Source of the DNA: Hyphomicrobiales bacterium
Lineage (GTDB): Bacteria; Pseudomonadota; Alphaproteobacteria; Parvibaculales; Parvibaculaceae
Assembly: GCA_016124805.1 (NCBI GenBank)
Contig: WGND01000007.1
Coordinates: 62,001-126,000, forward strand
Direction: 5' to 3'
Length of the DNA: 64,000 bases
Both the position numbers and the translations under genes were made by a program. The notes under the pieces were generated by a model, which was given only the letters and a program-made list of their open reading frames with translations, had not been told where the DNA came from and ran no database searches. Numbering within the stretch: position 1 is the first letter of the stretch; each line of letters opens with the position of its first letter. Positions 29,877 through 39,967 of the stretch are shown in pieces.

Positions 29877-31089
29877 ACTGGCTGTGTGCGGGGGCCTGCA
29901 GGGCGCGCGTCTCAAGCACTTCGATGACGGCGCGGGCGGCACGCTTGCTGGGCGGCTCGCCCTCCACGCCCATGACGGCGCGCAGCTCGTCCAGATCGGC
30001 AATGGCGCGGGCGCGCTCGGGCGTGTCTTTCAGAAGCGGACGCAGACCCTGCTGCAGATTGGCCGGGGTGCAGTTCTGCTGCAGATATTCGCGCACTGAC
30101 GGGCGGTCGAGAATGAGATTCACCAGCACCACGGAGGGCACTTTGAGCATGCGGCCGATAAAGGCGCCGGCAAAGGGGTCCACGCGGTAGCCAATGACCA
30201 TGGGCACGCGGGCAAGCCCGAGCTCCAGCGAGACGGTGCCCGAAGCAGCAAGCGCGGCGGTGGCGGCGTCAAAAGCTGCGCGCTTTTCCCTCTCGTCCTC
30301 GACAATATCGACGGGGACGGACCAGCCCTGCACCCCTGCCCGCACGGCATCGCGCACATGGGGCACAGTCGGCAAGACAACACGGAGATCTGGCATTTCG
30401 GCATGAAGGCGCCCAACCGTTTCGCCAAAGAGCTTGAGCAGGCGGCGCACTTCATTGGTGCGACTGCCGGGCAGCACGAGCAGCAGGGGCGTTTCGGCCG
30501 CGATCCCTTTTTCCGCCCGGAAGCGCGCACCCGCACCGGCGGTCGGCACGCGCTCAATGGCCGGATGGCCGACATAGACACAATCAAGACCCGCCACGGC
30601 CTGGAAAAAGGCGGGCTCGAATGGCAGCAGCGCCATGACGCGGCGCAGATATTTTGCCATGGCTTTGGCGCGACCACGCCGCCAGGCCCAGACGCTGGGC
30701 GAGACATAATTGACGATCGGAATCTGTGGCGCGCGGAACTTGACGAAGCGGGCCACAAAATGGGTGAAGTCGGGACTGTCGATAATGACCATGACATCGG
30801 GTTTATGAGCCACGGCCCGATCAACCGTCAGTTTCATGCGCCGCAGGATCAGCGGCAGGCGGGGGATGACTTCGCGTACGCCCATGACGGAAATATCGGT
30901 CATGGGAAAGATGGAGGACATGCCTTCGGCTTCCATTCGGGTGCCGCCAACGCCGGAAAAATGTACCTGCCCGCCCAGCAGGTCCTTGAGACCCTGCATA
31001 AGCTCGGCCCCGAGTGCATCGCCGGACGGTTCACCCGCCACCAGCATGACATGCGGACCGGTTTTGACCGGCTCTGCCGCCTCACTCAC
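29875..31089 (-). CDS. lpxB: Lipid-A-disaccharide synthase
   Basis: GT19 glycosyltransferase that joins lipid X to UDP-diacylglucosamine to form the lipid A disaccharide, at the inner face of the cytoplasmic membrane. The 404-aa protein has VAGEPSGDALGAELM at the N-terminus, NYVSPSVWAWRRGRA and LLVLPGSRTNEVRRLL. It overlaps lpxI by 4 bp and is the last gene of the long minus-strand envelope block. Confidence 0.97.
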   Translation of the reverse strand: MSEAAEPVKTGPHVMLVAGEPSGDALGAELMQGLKDLLGGQVHFSGVGGTRMEAEGMSSIFPMTDISVMGVREVIPRLPLILRRMKLTVDRAVAHKPDVMVIIDSPDFTHFVARFVKFRAPQIPIVNYVSPSVWAWRRGRAKAMAKYLRRVMALLPFEPAFFQAVAGLDCVYVGHPAIERVPTAGAGARFRAEKGIAAETPLLLVLPGSRTNEVRRLLKLFGETVGRLHAEMPDLRVVLPTVPHVRDAVRAGVQGWSVPVDIVEDEREKRAAFDAATAALAASGTVSLELGLARVPMVIGYRVDPFAGAFIGRMLKVPSVVLVNLILDRPSVREYLQQNCTPANLQQGLRPLLKDTPERARAIADLDELRAVMGVEGEPPSKRAARAVIEVLETRALQAPAHSQ

Positions 31090-31955
31090 GTCACCGCCTC
31101 TTTGATCTGTGCCGCCGAAAGGCCAATCACAAAAATGCCCGCCCTGTTGGCAGCCTTGGCAACAGCAACCGCATCGCTGATCAGGGCATTGCCGGCTTCA
31201 ATGGCAATGCCCGCGAGACCCGCGGCGGCGGCATTTTCGACCGTTTGCGTGCCGATGGTTGGGAGATCAATGCGTTTTTCCTGACCCGGCTTGGCCAGTT
31301 TGACGAGGACGCCTGCCCGCGCGGTGGCACTGCCGCGCAGGTCGGCAGGCAGGGAAGCAATGCGCCCGAGCATGGCGTCCGTGCCTTCGGAAGCTTCAAG
31401 GGCCAGCACGATGCCACGGCAAACGATGGCGCCTTGCCCGATATCCAATGCGCCGATGGCATGGACCGCACGGATGCCGATCGCGATGTCGGCGAACTGT
31501 TCATCATTGGGGGCCAGATGGCCAATGGCGCCTGCCGGTGCGAGCAGGCTTGCCGAAACCTCATGGGCTCCGATGATGTGGAAGCCGTGATTTTCCTCAA
31601 GCATATTGACGAGGCCGCCGAGCAGGCCGTCATCGCCCTTGCGCATGAGCCCGATCAGGCGCGGCATCATTTTGAGCGCCATGGCGTCAGGCATGACCTT
31701 GCGGATGTCGGGGCGCTTGATGGGGCCGATCATGACCACATCCTCGCAACCGGCCTCCTTGAGCAGGCTGACAAAGCGGCCCATGGCCCCCAGTCGGCAC
31801 CAGGCATGTGGATAGCGGCTGATGTCGGGACTTGCTTCGCCTTCGAGCCCGACAATGAATATCTCGCGACCCGCCGACAGGGCATCCTCGGCAAGTGCCA
31901 CAGGCAGTGGCCCCGAGCCTGCGACGATGCCGAGTTTTCGTGGTTTTTCAGGCAT
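31086..31955 (-). CDS. lpxI: UDP-2,3-diacylglucosamine diphosphatase LpxI
   Basis: Hydrolyses UDP-2,3-diacylglucosamine to lipid X and UMP, the step before LpxB. It is the DUF1009-type enzyme that replaces LpxH in alphaproteobacteria. The 289-aa protein opens with LGIVAGSGPLPVALAEDA and has the conserved C-terminal GSDAMLGR-like block (EGTDAMLGRIA) and DLPTIGTQTVENAAAAGLAG. It overlaps lpxA by 8 bp and lpxB by 4 bp, so the three are co-translated. Confidence 0.95.
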   Translation of the reverse strand: MPEKPRKLGIVAGSGPLPVALAEDALSAGREIFIVGLEGEASPDISRYPHAWCRLGAMGRFVSLLKEAGCEDVVMIGPIKRPDIRKVMPDAMALKMMPRLIGLMRKGDDGLLGGLVNMLEENHGFHIIGAHEVSASLLAPAGAIGHLAPNDEQFADIAIGIRAVHAIGALDIGQGAIVCRGIVLALEASEGTDAMLGRIASLPADLRGSATARAGVLVKLAKPGQEKRIDLPTIGTQTVENAAAAGLAGIAIEAGNALISDAVAVAKAANRAGIFVIGLSAAQIKEAVT

Positions 31956-32742
31956 CGCCCGGCATCACCACGGCGCGGCCGGATTCATGCTGGATGAAAT
32001 TGACGATCTCCATGACATCAGCCTGCTCGGCGAATTTCTCGCCCGTGGCCGCGACGCGGTCGCGCAAGGCGCCCTCGCCCTTGAAGATCATGTCATAGGC
32101 CTCGCGCAGGGCATTGATCTGCTCACGCGAGAAGCCGCGACGGCGCAAGCCGACCAGATTGAGCCCGACAAGATGGGCGCGGTTGCCGATCACGAGGCCG
32201 AAGGGAATGACGTCGCTTTCCACGCCGCTCATGCCGCCGATAAAGGCATGCTTGCCGACACGACCAAACTGCTGGAGCGCCGCGCCGCCACCGAAGATGA
32301 CGAAATCATCGACATGGCAATGACCGGCCAGCATGACATTGTTGGAGAAGACGACATTGTTGCCGACAATGCTGTCGTGCCCCACATGGGAGCCTGCCAG
32401 AAAGGCGCAGCGATTGCCGACACGCGTGACCATGCCGCCGCCTTCGGTGCCGGGGTTCATTGTCACGGATTCACGGATGAGATTGTCCTCACCGATTTCC
32501 AGTGTGCTCGGCTCACCCTTGAATTTCAGATCCTGCGGGGCGTGGCCAATCGAGGCGAAGGGATAAATCTGCGTACGGGCGCCAATGGTCGTGCGGCCTT
32601 CAATGACGACATGGGAATGCAGCACGACGCCTTCGCCCAGCACGACATGGGGACCCACCACGCAGAGAGGTCCGATTTTCACACCAGCTGCAAGTTGTGC
32701 TTTCGCATCAACAATCGCTGTGGGGTGTATGTCAGTCATCAC
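31948..32742 (-). CDS. lpxA: UDP-N-acetylglucosamine acyltransferase
   Basis: Adds the first hydroxyacyl chain to UDP-GlcNAc, starting lipid A synthesis. The 264-aa protein is a left-handed beta helix of hexapeptide repeats ([20 protein letters not shown] and onward), with the catalytic His region in [14 protein letters not shown] and the C-terminal helical domain of the family. It overlaps fabZ by 4 bp and lpxI by 8 bp. Confidence 0.97.
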   Translation of the reverse strand: MMTDIHPTAIVDAKAQLAAGVKIGPLCVVGPHVVLGEGVVLHSHVVIEGRTTIGARTQIYPFASIGHAPQDLKFKGEPSTLEIGEDNLIRESVTMNPGTEGGGMVTRVGNRCAFLAGSHVGHDSIVGNNVVFSNNVMLAGHCHVDDFVIFGGGAALQQFGRVGKHAFIGGMSGVESDVIPFGLVIGNRAHLVGLNLVGLRRRGFSREQINALREAYDMIFKGEGALRDRVAATGEKFAEQADVMEIVNFIQHESGRAVVMPGDA

Positions 32743-33221
32743 TTAAGGGCCTGTCCTGCGATCATCGCACTGAAATCACATTCGGCGACTGTCTTGCCAT
32801 CGACCTTGCCTTCACCGTGGTAACGCCAGACATTGGCGCGGTTTCGTAATTTTGTGACATGCACTTCCAGCAAGTCGCCCGGTACAACCGGCTTGCGGAA
32901 ACGGCAATTATCAACCGTCATGAAATAGACCAGACGATTGGTGCCTGAGCTGCCGAGGCTGTTAATGACGAGCGCACCGGCTGTCTGTGCCATGGCTTCG
33001 ACAATCAGCACGCCGGGCATCACTGGATATTCCGGGAAATGGCCTGTGAAGAAGGGCTCATTGTTGCTGACCGCCTTGATGCCAATGGCAAATTCGTCAG
33101 AACGCATCTCCTTGATGCGATCAATCATAAGCATGGGGTAGCGATGCGGAAGCAATTCCATCACGCGCTGAATGTCGGCACTTGTGGGGGGGGTCGTTTC
33201 GTCTGACTCTGCCTGACTCAT
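32739..33221 (-). CDS. fabZ: 3-hydroxyacyl-ACP dehydratase FabZ
   Basis: Dehydrates 3-hydroxyacyl-ACP in fatty-acid elongation and competes with LpxA and LpxD for the same acyl-ACP pool, which explains its place between them. The 160-aa hot-dog-fold protein has the active-site His in [13 protein letters not shown] and the Glu in [20 protein letters not shown]. It overlaps lpxA by 4 bp and follows lpxD after 52 bp. Confidence 0.97.
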   Translation of the reverse strand: MSQAESDETTPPTSADIQRVMELLPHRYPMLMIDRIKEMRSDEFAIGIKAVSNNEPFFTGHFPEYPVMPGVLIVEAMAQTAGALVINSLGSSGTNRLVYFMTVDNCRFRKPVVPGDLLEVHVTKLRNRANVWRYHGEGKVDGKTVAECDFSAMIAGQALK

Positions 33222-33273
33222 TCGCTCAATTCCTGTCCAGCCAATTCACGTTCATATCAAAATTCGAGGCGGC

Positions 33274-34332
33274 TTATTCATCCGTGGACGGTTTGTTGCC
33301 ACGACGCCCGAGTTTGCGAAGCTCGACAACTTCGCGTCGCCATTCCTTGATCGGTCGGGCCGGCACGCCACCATATTGCTGCCCCGGTGGAATATCATGG
33401 ACGACTGCGCCGCGCGCTGCGACCATGGCCCCACTATTGATCGTGATATGGCCCGTGACGCCGACCTGCGCTGCCAGCACGACAAAATCGCCCAGCGTGG
33501 AGCTACCCGAAATGCCGGTCAGCGACACAATAACGCAATGACGCCCGATCTCCACGTTGTGACCGATCTGCACGAGATTATCAATCTTCGTGCCTTCGCC
33601 AATGACCGTATCGGGGCCAGCGCCGCGATCCACGCAGCTATTGGCGCCAATCTCGACATTGTCCTGAATGATGACGCGACCGAGCTGAGGCACTTTCTCG
33701 TGCTGCGGCAGGCCCATGGCAAAGCCGAAACCATCCTGACCGATTCGGACACCGGGATGCAGCATGACGCGATCCCCGATATGGGCATGGCTGATGGTGA
33801 CGCCAGGGCCGATCCAGCAATTTCGGCCAATCGTGCAGCCGCGCGCGATGACGGCATTGGAACTGATGATCGTGCCTGCACCGATCTCCACATCGGCGCC
33901 GATGCTTGCGCCGGGTTCTACCGTCGCGCCTGCCCCGATCTTTGCCGTCTCATGTACAAAAGCCATCGGGTGGATGCCAGGCTCATCACCAAAGCTTCTC
34001 GACCCCGTTGTCTCTGCCGGGTAGAAAAGCTGTGCCGCCCGCGCATAGGCGCGATAGGGCTCCTTCGCGATCAGCAAAGCCGTGCCCGCAGGTGCCTTGT
34101 CGATATGCTTGGCGTCGATCATGCAAGCGCCAGCACGTGTCGCCCGGAAGCTTTCAATATATTTGGGATTGTCGAGGAAGCTCAGATCGTCCGGACCTGC
34201 AGCATCCAGAGACGCAATGTCCGCAATCATGAAGGAAGGATCGACACCCTCATTCAGTCGGGCGCCTACCCGCTCGGCGATTTCACCGAGCGGGAAAGGG
34301 CCACTATTCGCAAAGAAGCGTTTATCCGCCAT
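33274..34332 (-). CDS. lpxD: UDP-3-O-acylglucosamine N-acyltransferase
   Basis: Adds the second, N-linked hydroxyacyl chain in lipid A synthesis. The 352-aa protein has the LpxD N-terminal uridine-binding domain (residues ~1-100, with [10 protein letters not shown]), then a hexapeptide-repeat beta helix with the catalytic region [14 protein letters not shown], and a C-terminal helix. It follows the ompH-like gene after 44 bp. Confidence 0.97.
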   Translation of the reverse strand: MADKRFFANSGPFPLGEIAERVGARLNEGVDPSFMIADIASLDAAGPDDLSFLDNPKYIESFRATRAGACMIDAKHIDKAPAGTALLIAKEPYRAYARAAQLFYPAETTGSRSFGDEPGIHPMAFVHETAKIGAGATVEPGASIGADVEIGAGTIISSNAVIARGCTIGRNCWIGPGVTISHAHIGDRVMLHPGVRIGQDGFGFAMGLPQHEKVPQLGRVIIQDNVEIGANSCVDRGAGPDTVIGEGTKIDNLVQIGHNVEIGRHCVIVSLTGISGSSTLGDFVVLAAQVGVTGHITINSGAMVAARGAVVHDIPPGQQYGGVPARPIKEWRREVVELRKLGRRGNKPSTDE

Positions 34333-34376
34333 GGCGTGAATATATGGCGGCCGCCAAGGCGCGCCTCTCCTCTAGA

Positions 34377-34955
34377 TCATTTTGGCGTGATGGGTGTGAA
34401 CTTGACCGATGTCATTTTGGCATCAAGCGCCTTGAGCGCTTCAGCCGTGACATCGAGATCCACACCACCGGCGACAACAGCTGCCCGGTCAAGCATGATC
34501 GAGCCGCCCTTGGACTTCATGATATCAGCAAAAATGGGTCCCAGTGCCTTGGCGATTTCGCCACGCGCCTGCTCACCACCGAGCTGGATGGCCTGTGCTT
34601 TGGCGCGCATTTCCTGTTCATGCTTTGCTTCACGCTCCTGGATCGCCTGGAACTTTTTTTGCACGTCTTCCTGGGTCAGAAGCGAACGCTGCTCTGACAG
34701 TTTCTTCATGTCTGCTTCAAGGGAGCTTTTGACGCTCTTGTCCTTGTCCTGAAGCTTCTTGCCTTCGGCCTGAACCTGGGTGCGCAGGCTCTGCGCCGCC
34801 TTGGATTGCGTAAAAAGCGTCTCCATGCTGACGACCAGCACGACGGCAGGCCCCGGTGCGGCAGCGGCAACCGGCTGAACCAGTACAGCGCCAGACAGGA
34901 AGCCAACAAAGGCAAGACTCGCAATCACGCGTGTAACTACTGAACGAAAACTCAT
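34377..34955 (-). CDS. OmpH/Skp-family periplasmic chaperone
   Basis: Periplasmic holdase for unfolded outer-membrane proteins on the way to BamA. The 192-aa protein has a signal peptide (ending around PVAAAAPG) and a coiled-coil, Lys/Glu/Gln-rich middle (residues ~55-125) that would form the Skp tentacles. The C-terminal part is longer than in E. coli Skp, as in other alphaproteobacteria. Its position directly after bamA is diagnostic. Confidence 0.92.
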   Translation of the reverse strand: MSFRSVVTRVIASLAFVGFLSGAVLVQPVAAAAPGPAVVLVVSMETLFTQSKAAQSLRTQVQAEGKKLQDKDKSVKSSLEADMKKLSEQRSLLTQEDVQKKFQAIQEREAKHEQEMRAKAQAIQLGGEQARGEIAKALGPIFADIMKSKGGSIMLDRAAVVAGGVDLDVTAEALKALDAKMTSVKFTPITPK

Positions 34956-34989
34956 TTCCTAAGGATCCCTCGTTATATTTTCCGCCCGG

Positions 34990-37347
34990 CTAGAACGATG
35001 TGCCTGCGCTAAAGCGGAATAGTTCTGTTTCGTCGTAATCTTCCTTCAGGAAGACGTTGGACAGGTCGACACGAACCGGTCCGAATGGTGACTTCCAATA
35101 AATACTCAGACCAGCCGACGCACGCGGCGCAAAATCATCAGCGGCAAAAGGCGTCGTTGTCTTGTTGTAGTCGGCAATACCGATATAGCCGACATCGGTA
35201 AAGATACTGGTCTTGATGCCAAGGGCTTCGGGCAGGCCATTTGGAATGGTCAACTCGGCAGAACCGAAGATATAGGCTTGCGCACCCAGGGCGTCATTAT
35301 TGGTTGATGCAAGGTCGCGTGGACCAAGGCCACCGCGCTTGAAACCACGGAAGTCATTGCCGCCCTTGAAGAAGCGGTCATTGAGGCTGACATCTTCGCC
35401 GATGCCCTTGATGTAGCCCGCATCCAGACGATAGCTGGACAGGAAGGACGGTGTAATGGGCAGGTAGGTATGCACAAGCACCTGGCTGGAGATGTAGTGA
35501 ACGGTACCGCCTGCACCGGCATAGTCCTGACTGAACAGAACGTCGAAGCCGCCCGTCGGGTCTACCGGATCGTTACGACCATCATAATAATAGTCATAGC
35601 CGATAATGGAACGAACCTCGGTTCCTTCAGCGTCCTTCACAGCCTGCGACGCATAAGTATCCACGTTGTAGATATTTTCATTGCGCAGCTGGTAACGCGT
35701 CAGCAGACGACTCTTGTCCGTCAGTGGGAAACCAAATCGGAAACCACCACCAATGGTGCGCAGATCGTAAGATGCCTGCGACTGGTAGTTCGTTTCACTG
35801 CCGAAGAGATCGATACCGCCGACCAGATCGCGGCCGAGGAAGTAAGGATCTGTGTAGTGGAACTCGATCAACTGACGACGCAGCGACAGCGATGTACTGG
35901 TGCTGAGCTGAACGCCACGACCAAGGAAGTTGCGTTCCGACAGCGTGATGCCGGCCACCGCACTGTCGACGGAGGAGAAGCCTGCGCTGAGCGAGAGCGA
36001 ACCGGTGGACTGTTCCTCGACATTCACATTCAGGATTGTCTTGTCAGGCGCGGAACCGGGCTGCTGGGTGATATCGACTTTCGCAAAATATTGAAGGGCG
36101 CGGATGTTCTTTTCAGACTTGTCCACCAGTACACGGTTGAAGGCATCGCCCTCCGCCATTTCAAACTGGCGACGGATCACACGATCAAGGGTACGCACGT
36201 TGCCCGTGATGTTGATTTTCTCAACATAGACACGCGGGCCTTCAGTGATCTGATAGACCAGATTGATGATCTGCCCTTCACGGTCACGCTTCACGCGGGG
36301 ACGCACTTCAGCAAAAGCATAACCATTGGTTCCCGCCGCATAAGTCAGGGCATCAACCGATTTCTCGATCTGGCTCGCGTCATACTGGTCGCCTTCCTTG
36401 GTTGTGACCAGAGAAGCCAGCATTTCCTTGTCGAGCTTTTCAAGCTTGGTGTTGATCTCGATTTTGCCGAACTTGTAGATCTTGCCCTCTTCCACCGTGA
36501 AGGTGATGTGGAAGGCTGAATCATCGCGGCTCAAATCTGCGACGGCGGAAATGACACGGAAGTCGGCATAGCCATTCTTCAGATAGAAACGGCGCAGCAA
36601 TTCGCGGTCATATGTCAGACGGTCAGGATCGTAGCTGTCCGAGGATGAGAAGAATTTCCACCAGGCTGATTCACTCGTCGAAATGACTTCGCGGAGCTTG
36701 CTATCGGAATATTCCTCATTGCCGATGAAATTGATCGACGAAATCTTGGTCTTGGGACCCTCATTGATTTCAAAAACAAGGTCCACGCGGTTCTGGGGCA
36801 GCTGGATAACCTTGGGATCAACCGTTGCCGAGAAGCGACCGCCACGACGATAGAGCTCAATAATGCGGGTCACATCGGACTGCACTTTCGAGCGGGTATA
36901 GATGGAACGCGGCTTGAGCTGGACTTCGGAGTCGAGATTTTCTGTCTTGATGGCGGAGTTGCCCTCGAAGGCAACACGGTTGATGACCGGATTTTCAACA
37001 ACCGACACGACAAGGCGGGAGCCTTCCAGCGTCATCGTAATGTCGGCGAACAGGCCTGTATCGAAGAGCTTCTTGATCGAGACGTCGACCAGCTCGGGCG
37101 AATAGGGCATGCCGGGCTGTATGATCATATAGGAGCGGACCGTTTCAGGCTCGATGCGCTGATTGCCCTGCACGTCTATGCTGGACACCGTTACGGATGA
37201 TGACGCCTCCTCGGCCTGAGCTATCGTGCCCAGTCCCGATGCCATGTTGGCTGGAAGACCCCCAGAGATTGATGCTGCCATCAAAAGCGCAATCGACAAT
37301 CCACCGACACGCGCGATCCCGGTCAAAAAACTGGCCAGCTGCCCCAT
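34990..37347 (-). CDS. bamA: Outer membrane protein assembly factor BamA
   Basis: Central subunit of the BAM complex that inserts beta-barrel proteins into the outer membrane. After a signal peptide there are five POTRA domains (residues ~60-410), then a 16-strand barrel ending in RFSAGTSF with a terminal Phe. The barrel contains the FKRGGLGPRD region corresponding to the conserved VRGF/Y lid motif (here FRGFKRGG). The start is uncertain: an upstream in-frame ATG at 37413 adds 22 residues, but 37347 (MGQLASFL) gives a better signal peptide and has GGTGG nearby. It sits between rseP and the ompH-like gene. Confidence 0.95.
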   Translation of the reverse strand: MGQLASFLTGIARVGGLSIALLMAASISGGLPANMASGLGTIAQAEEASSSVTVSSIDVQGNQRIEPETVRSYMIIQPGMPYSPELVDVSIKKLFDTGLFADITMTLEGSRLVVSVVENPVINRVAFEGNSAIKTENLDSEVQLKPRSIYTRSKVQSDVTRIIELYRRGGRFSATVDPKVIQLPQNRVDLVFEINEGPKTKISSINFIGNEEYSDSKLREVISTSESAWWKFFSSSDSYDPDRLTYDRELLRRFYLKNGYADFRVISAVADLSRDDSAFHITFTVEEGKIYKFGKIEINTKLEKLDKEMLASLVTTKEGDQYDASQIEKSVDALTYAAGTNGYAFAEVRPRVKRDREGQIINLVYQITEGPRVYVEKINITGNVRTLDRVIRRQFEMAEGDAFNRVLVDKSEKNIRALQYFAKVDITQQPGSAPDKTILNVNVEEQSTGSLSLSAGFSSVDSAVAGITLSERNFLGRGVQLSTSTSLSLRRQLIEFHYTDPYFLGRDLVGGIDLFGSETNYQSQASYDLRTIGGGFRFGFPLTDKSRLLTRYQLRNENIYNVDTYASQAVKDAEGTEVRSIIGYDYYYDGRNDPVDPTGGFDVLFSQDYAGAGGTVHYISSQVLVHTYLPITPSFLSSYRLDAGYIKGIGEDVSLNDRFFKGGNDFRGFKRGGLGPRDLASTNNDALGAQAYIFGSAELTIPNGLPEALGIKTSIFTDVGYIGIADYNKTTTPFAADDFAPRASAGLSIYWKSPFGPVRVDLSNVFLKEDYDETELFRFSAGTSF

Positions 37348-37448
37348 CCGATACCACCATTCACAGCAGGAGCCCCAAAGGTCCCGCAAAGTCATCAAGA
37401 TCAAGTCGATCAAGGCAACAGGCCAATCAGCCCATTGCCCTCCCCCGA

Positions 37449-38636
37449 CTAACTAAACAGTCCGCTCAGAAACGAGAAAACCTGAAGATGGACCAAGTCG
37501 TTCCAGGTCGAAAAAAGCATCAACATCAAGACAAGCGCCAGACCGACACGGAACCCGATTTCCTGGGTCTGCGGACCCAATGGTTTCCCGCGCACAGCCT
37601 CGGCGCCATAATAAAGCAGGTGACCGCCATCCAGCAGCGGCACCGGAAAGAGATTTAGCAGGCCAATACTGACAGAAAGCAAGGCTGCCAGATTGACCAG
37701 TGCCACGAAACCCAGCGTGGCAACCTGCCCCGATACCTGCGCGATGCGCAAGGGACCGCCAAGCTGGTCGGCCTTCTCCTTACCAGATATCACACCACCG
37801 AGATAGCTGAGGGTGCGGTCAACAACAAACCAGGTTTCCCTGGCCCCCAGCCAGACGCTGGTGAAGGGGTCGGATTTCACAAGTTTGATGTTTCCCTCAC
37901 CGGCTTCACGAACAATGCCCATGATGCCGACACGATGGCTGTTGCCGAAGCGGTCAGTGATTTCCGTCTGGCGCGGCGTCGCGGTGAGATCGATCAGCTT
38001 GCCGGCGCGCTCAACCGTGAAGGTCAGGGCTGTCCCGCCGCTCACACTCACGATGCGCTGCATATCCTCAAATGTATTGATTTCGCTGCCGTCGATGGCG
38101 GTGACGATGTCGCCCGGCATCATACCAGCTTCCTGCGCCGCGCTGTCTGCCTGGACCTTGTCAATCTGAGGGGTCGCAATGGTGCGGCCGACAAAGGTGA
38201 AGATCGAGGCGAAAATGACAATGGCCAGAATGAAATTGGCAAAGGGGCCTGCAGCCACGACGAAAGCGCGATGACGAAGCGGCGCAAAATGGAAGAGGCC
38301 TTTTCGTTCTGATTCAGGAATCGCATCAAGTGAGGCCTGATCGGCCATGCTGGCGGCATTTTCATCGCCGGAAAACTTGACGAAGCCGCCCAGCGGAATC
38401 CAGCTCAGCTTCCAGCGCGTGCCATGCCTGTCATTCCAACCGACAATTTCCCGGCCAAAACCGATAGAAAAAACATCGACCTTGATGCCGCAGTAGCGAG
38501 CCGCCATGAAATGGCCAAGCTCATGGAAGAAGACAACAATCGTCAGCACAAAGAGAAATGGCAGGATATAGCCCCAAAGAGAGCTTCCAAAACCACCCAT
38601 GCCTGTCAGAAAATTCAGAACTTCCAAAGATTTCAC
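37449..38636 (-). CDS. rseP: Site-2 intramembrane metalloprotease RseP
   Basis: Zinc metalloprotease that cleaves anti-sigma factors and signal-peptide remnants within the membrane. The 395-aa protein has the zinc motif HELGHFMAAR in the first helix, a PDZ domain (residues ~150-230, with AQEAGMMPGDIVTAIDG), and the second metal-ligand motif LLNLFPVPLLDGGHLLYYG near the C-terminus. It lies between dxr and bamA. Confidence 0.97.
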   Translation of the reverse strand: MKSLEVLNFLTGMGGFGSSLWGYILPFLFVLTIVVFFHELGHFMAARYCGIKVDVFSIGFGREIVGWNDRHGTRWKLSWIPLGGFVKFSGDENAASMADQASLDAIPESERKGLFHFAPLRHRAFVVAAGPFANFILAIVIFASIFTFVGRTIATPQIDKVQADSAAQEAGMMPGDIVTAIDGSEINTFEDMQRIVSVSGGTALTFTVERAGKLIDLTATPRQTEITDRFGNSHRVGIMGIVREAGEGNIKLVKSDPFTSVWLGARETWFVVDRTLSYLGGVISGKEKADQLGGPLRIAQVSGQVATLGFVALVNLAALLSVSIGLLNLFPVPLLDGGHLLYYGAEAVRGKPLGPQTQEIGFRVGLALVLMLMLFSTWNDLVHLQVFSFLSGLFS

Positions 38637-38749
38637 TCACTTCCAACGATGACAACAAACCGTCTTACACTGCCCTGTTACTGATGAACATTGTGACAAT
38701 GTCAGCCGTTGCCGCCCTATGGAGCCTCCCCAGCGCGAGACAGACTACG

Positions 38750-39967
38750 TCACCGGGCCAGCTTTTGCACCATTTCCTCTGCCTGAATCCGAGCAATTCG
38801 GTCAATTTCGTAAATATCTTCCAGGCAAGACGGCGGAATATCGAGGGCGTTGGAGGCAGAAAGCACTGATTCCACGAGTTTGGCGATCTCAAGAAAGCCG
38901 ATTTTACCGTCCAAAAATGACGCCACTGCAACTTCATTGGCCGCATTCAGCACGGTTGGCGCTGCCCGCCCCCGGAGCAGCGCTTCACGGGCGAGTGTGA
39001 GGGCCGGAAATCGCAGTGGATCGGGCGCTTCGAAGGTTAATTTTCCGATCTGCGCAAGGTCGAGTCGCGGTGATGGCGTGGCCATGCGCTCCGGCCAGGC
39101 GAGCGTGAAAGCGATAGGCGTTCGCATGTCCGGGCTGCCAAGCTGGGCCAGCACGGAACCATCTACATAAGCGACCATGGAGTGGATGATCGATTCCGGG
39201 TGAATGATGATGTCGAGACGCTCCGGCCCCACCGGAAAGAGATAATGTGCCTCGATAAGCTCCAGCCCCTTGTTCATGAGGGTGGCGCTGTCGACCGATA
39301 TCTTGGCCCCCATCTGCCATTGCGGATGGGCGACGGCCTGGGCGGGCGTGGCGCGCGCCATATCCGCCATGCTGGTCTGGCGGAAAGGACCACCCGACGC
39401 CGTCAGGATGATGCGCTCAACGCTGTCGAGGCGGGTCTGGTCGAGAACCTGGAAAATGGCGTTATGTTCTGAATCAACCGGCAAGAGCGTTGCGCCATGG
39501 CGGGCGACCTCGCTCATGAAGAGCGGGCCTGCCGACACAAGGCATTCCTTGTTGGCCAGCGCCACATAGCCACCACCGCGTACAGCGGCCAATGTCGGGG
39601 CAAGGCCGGCTGCCCCCACGATGCCGGCCATCACCCAATCAGCCGGTTCCGCCGCCGCGGCCACCACAGCGTCCGTGCCTGCCGAAACCTGAATGGGCAG
39701 ACCAGCAAGGGCTGCCTTGAGCGTCTCATATAATGTCGGTTCGGCGATGACGGCATGTTGGGGGCGCAGTAGACGCGCCTGCTCGACGAGAAGTGCGACA
39801 TTGCGATGAGCGGTGAGCGCCACGACCTCATAGGCCTCGGGCTGGCGCGAGATGAGATCAATGGTGGAGCAACCAATGGACCCCGTTGAGCCCAAAATAC
39901 TGACACGCCGTGGCGCATCAGGGCGCGGGGCGCGGGTCTCGGGCTGATGCAGGGGCGTCACGGCCAT
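38750..39967 (-). CDS. dxr: 1-deoxy-D-xylulose 5-phosphate reductoisomerase
   Basis: Makes 2-C-methyl-D-erythritol 4-phosphate, the committed step of the MEP isoprenoid pathway. The 405-aa protein starts with a short Pro/Arg-rich tail, then the NADPH motif SILGSTGSIGCSTIDLI, the metal site in PVDSEHNAIFQ, and the substrate block KISVDSATLMNKGLELIEA. The start at 39967 is supported by alignment of the N-terminus; the frame is open further upstream but only as the shadow of cdsA. It overlaps cdsA by 10 bp. Confidence 0.97.
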   Translation of the reverse strand: MAVTPLHQPETRAPRPDAPRRVSILGSTGSIGCSTIDLISRQPEAYEVVALTAHRNVALLVEQARLLRPQHAVIAEPTLYETLKAALAGLPIQVSAGTDAVVAAAAEPADWVMAGIVGAAGLAPTLAAVRGGGYVALANKECLVSAGPLFMSEVARHGATLLPVDSEHNAIFQVLDQTRLDSVERIILTASGGPFRQTSMADMARATPAQAVAHPQWQMGAKISVDSATLMNKGLELIEAHYLFPVGPERLDIIIHPESIIHSMVAYVDGSVLAQLGSPDMRTPIAFTLAWPERMATPSPRLDLAQIGKLTFEAPDPLRFPALTLAREALLRGRAAPTVLNAANEVAVASFLDGKIGFLEIAKLVESVLSASNALDIPPSCLEDIYEIDRIARIQAEEMVQKLAR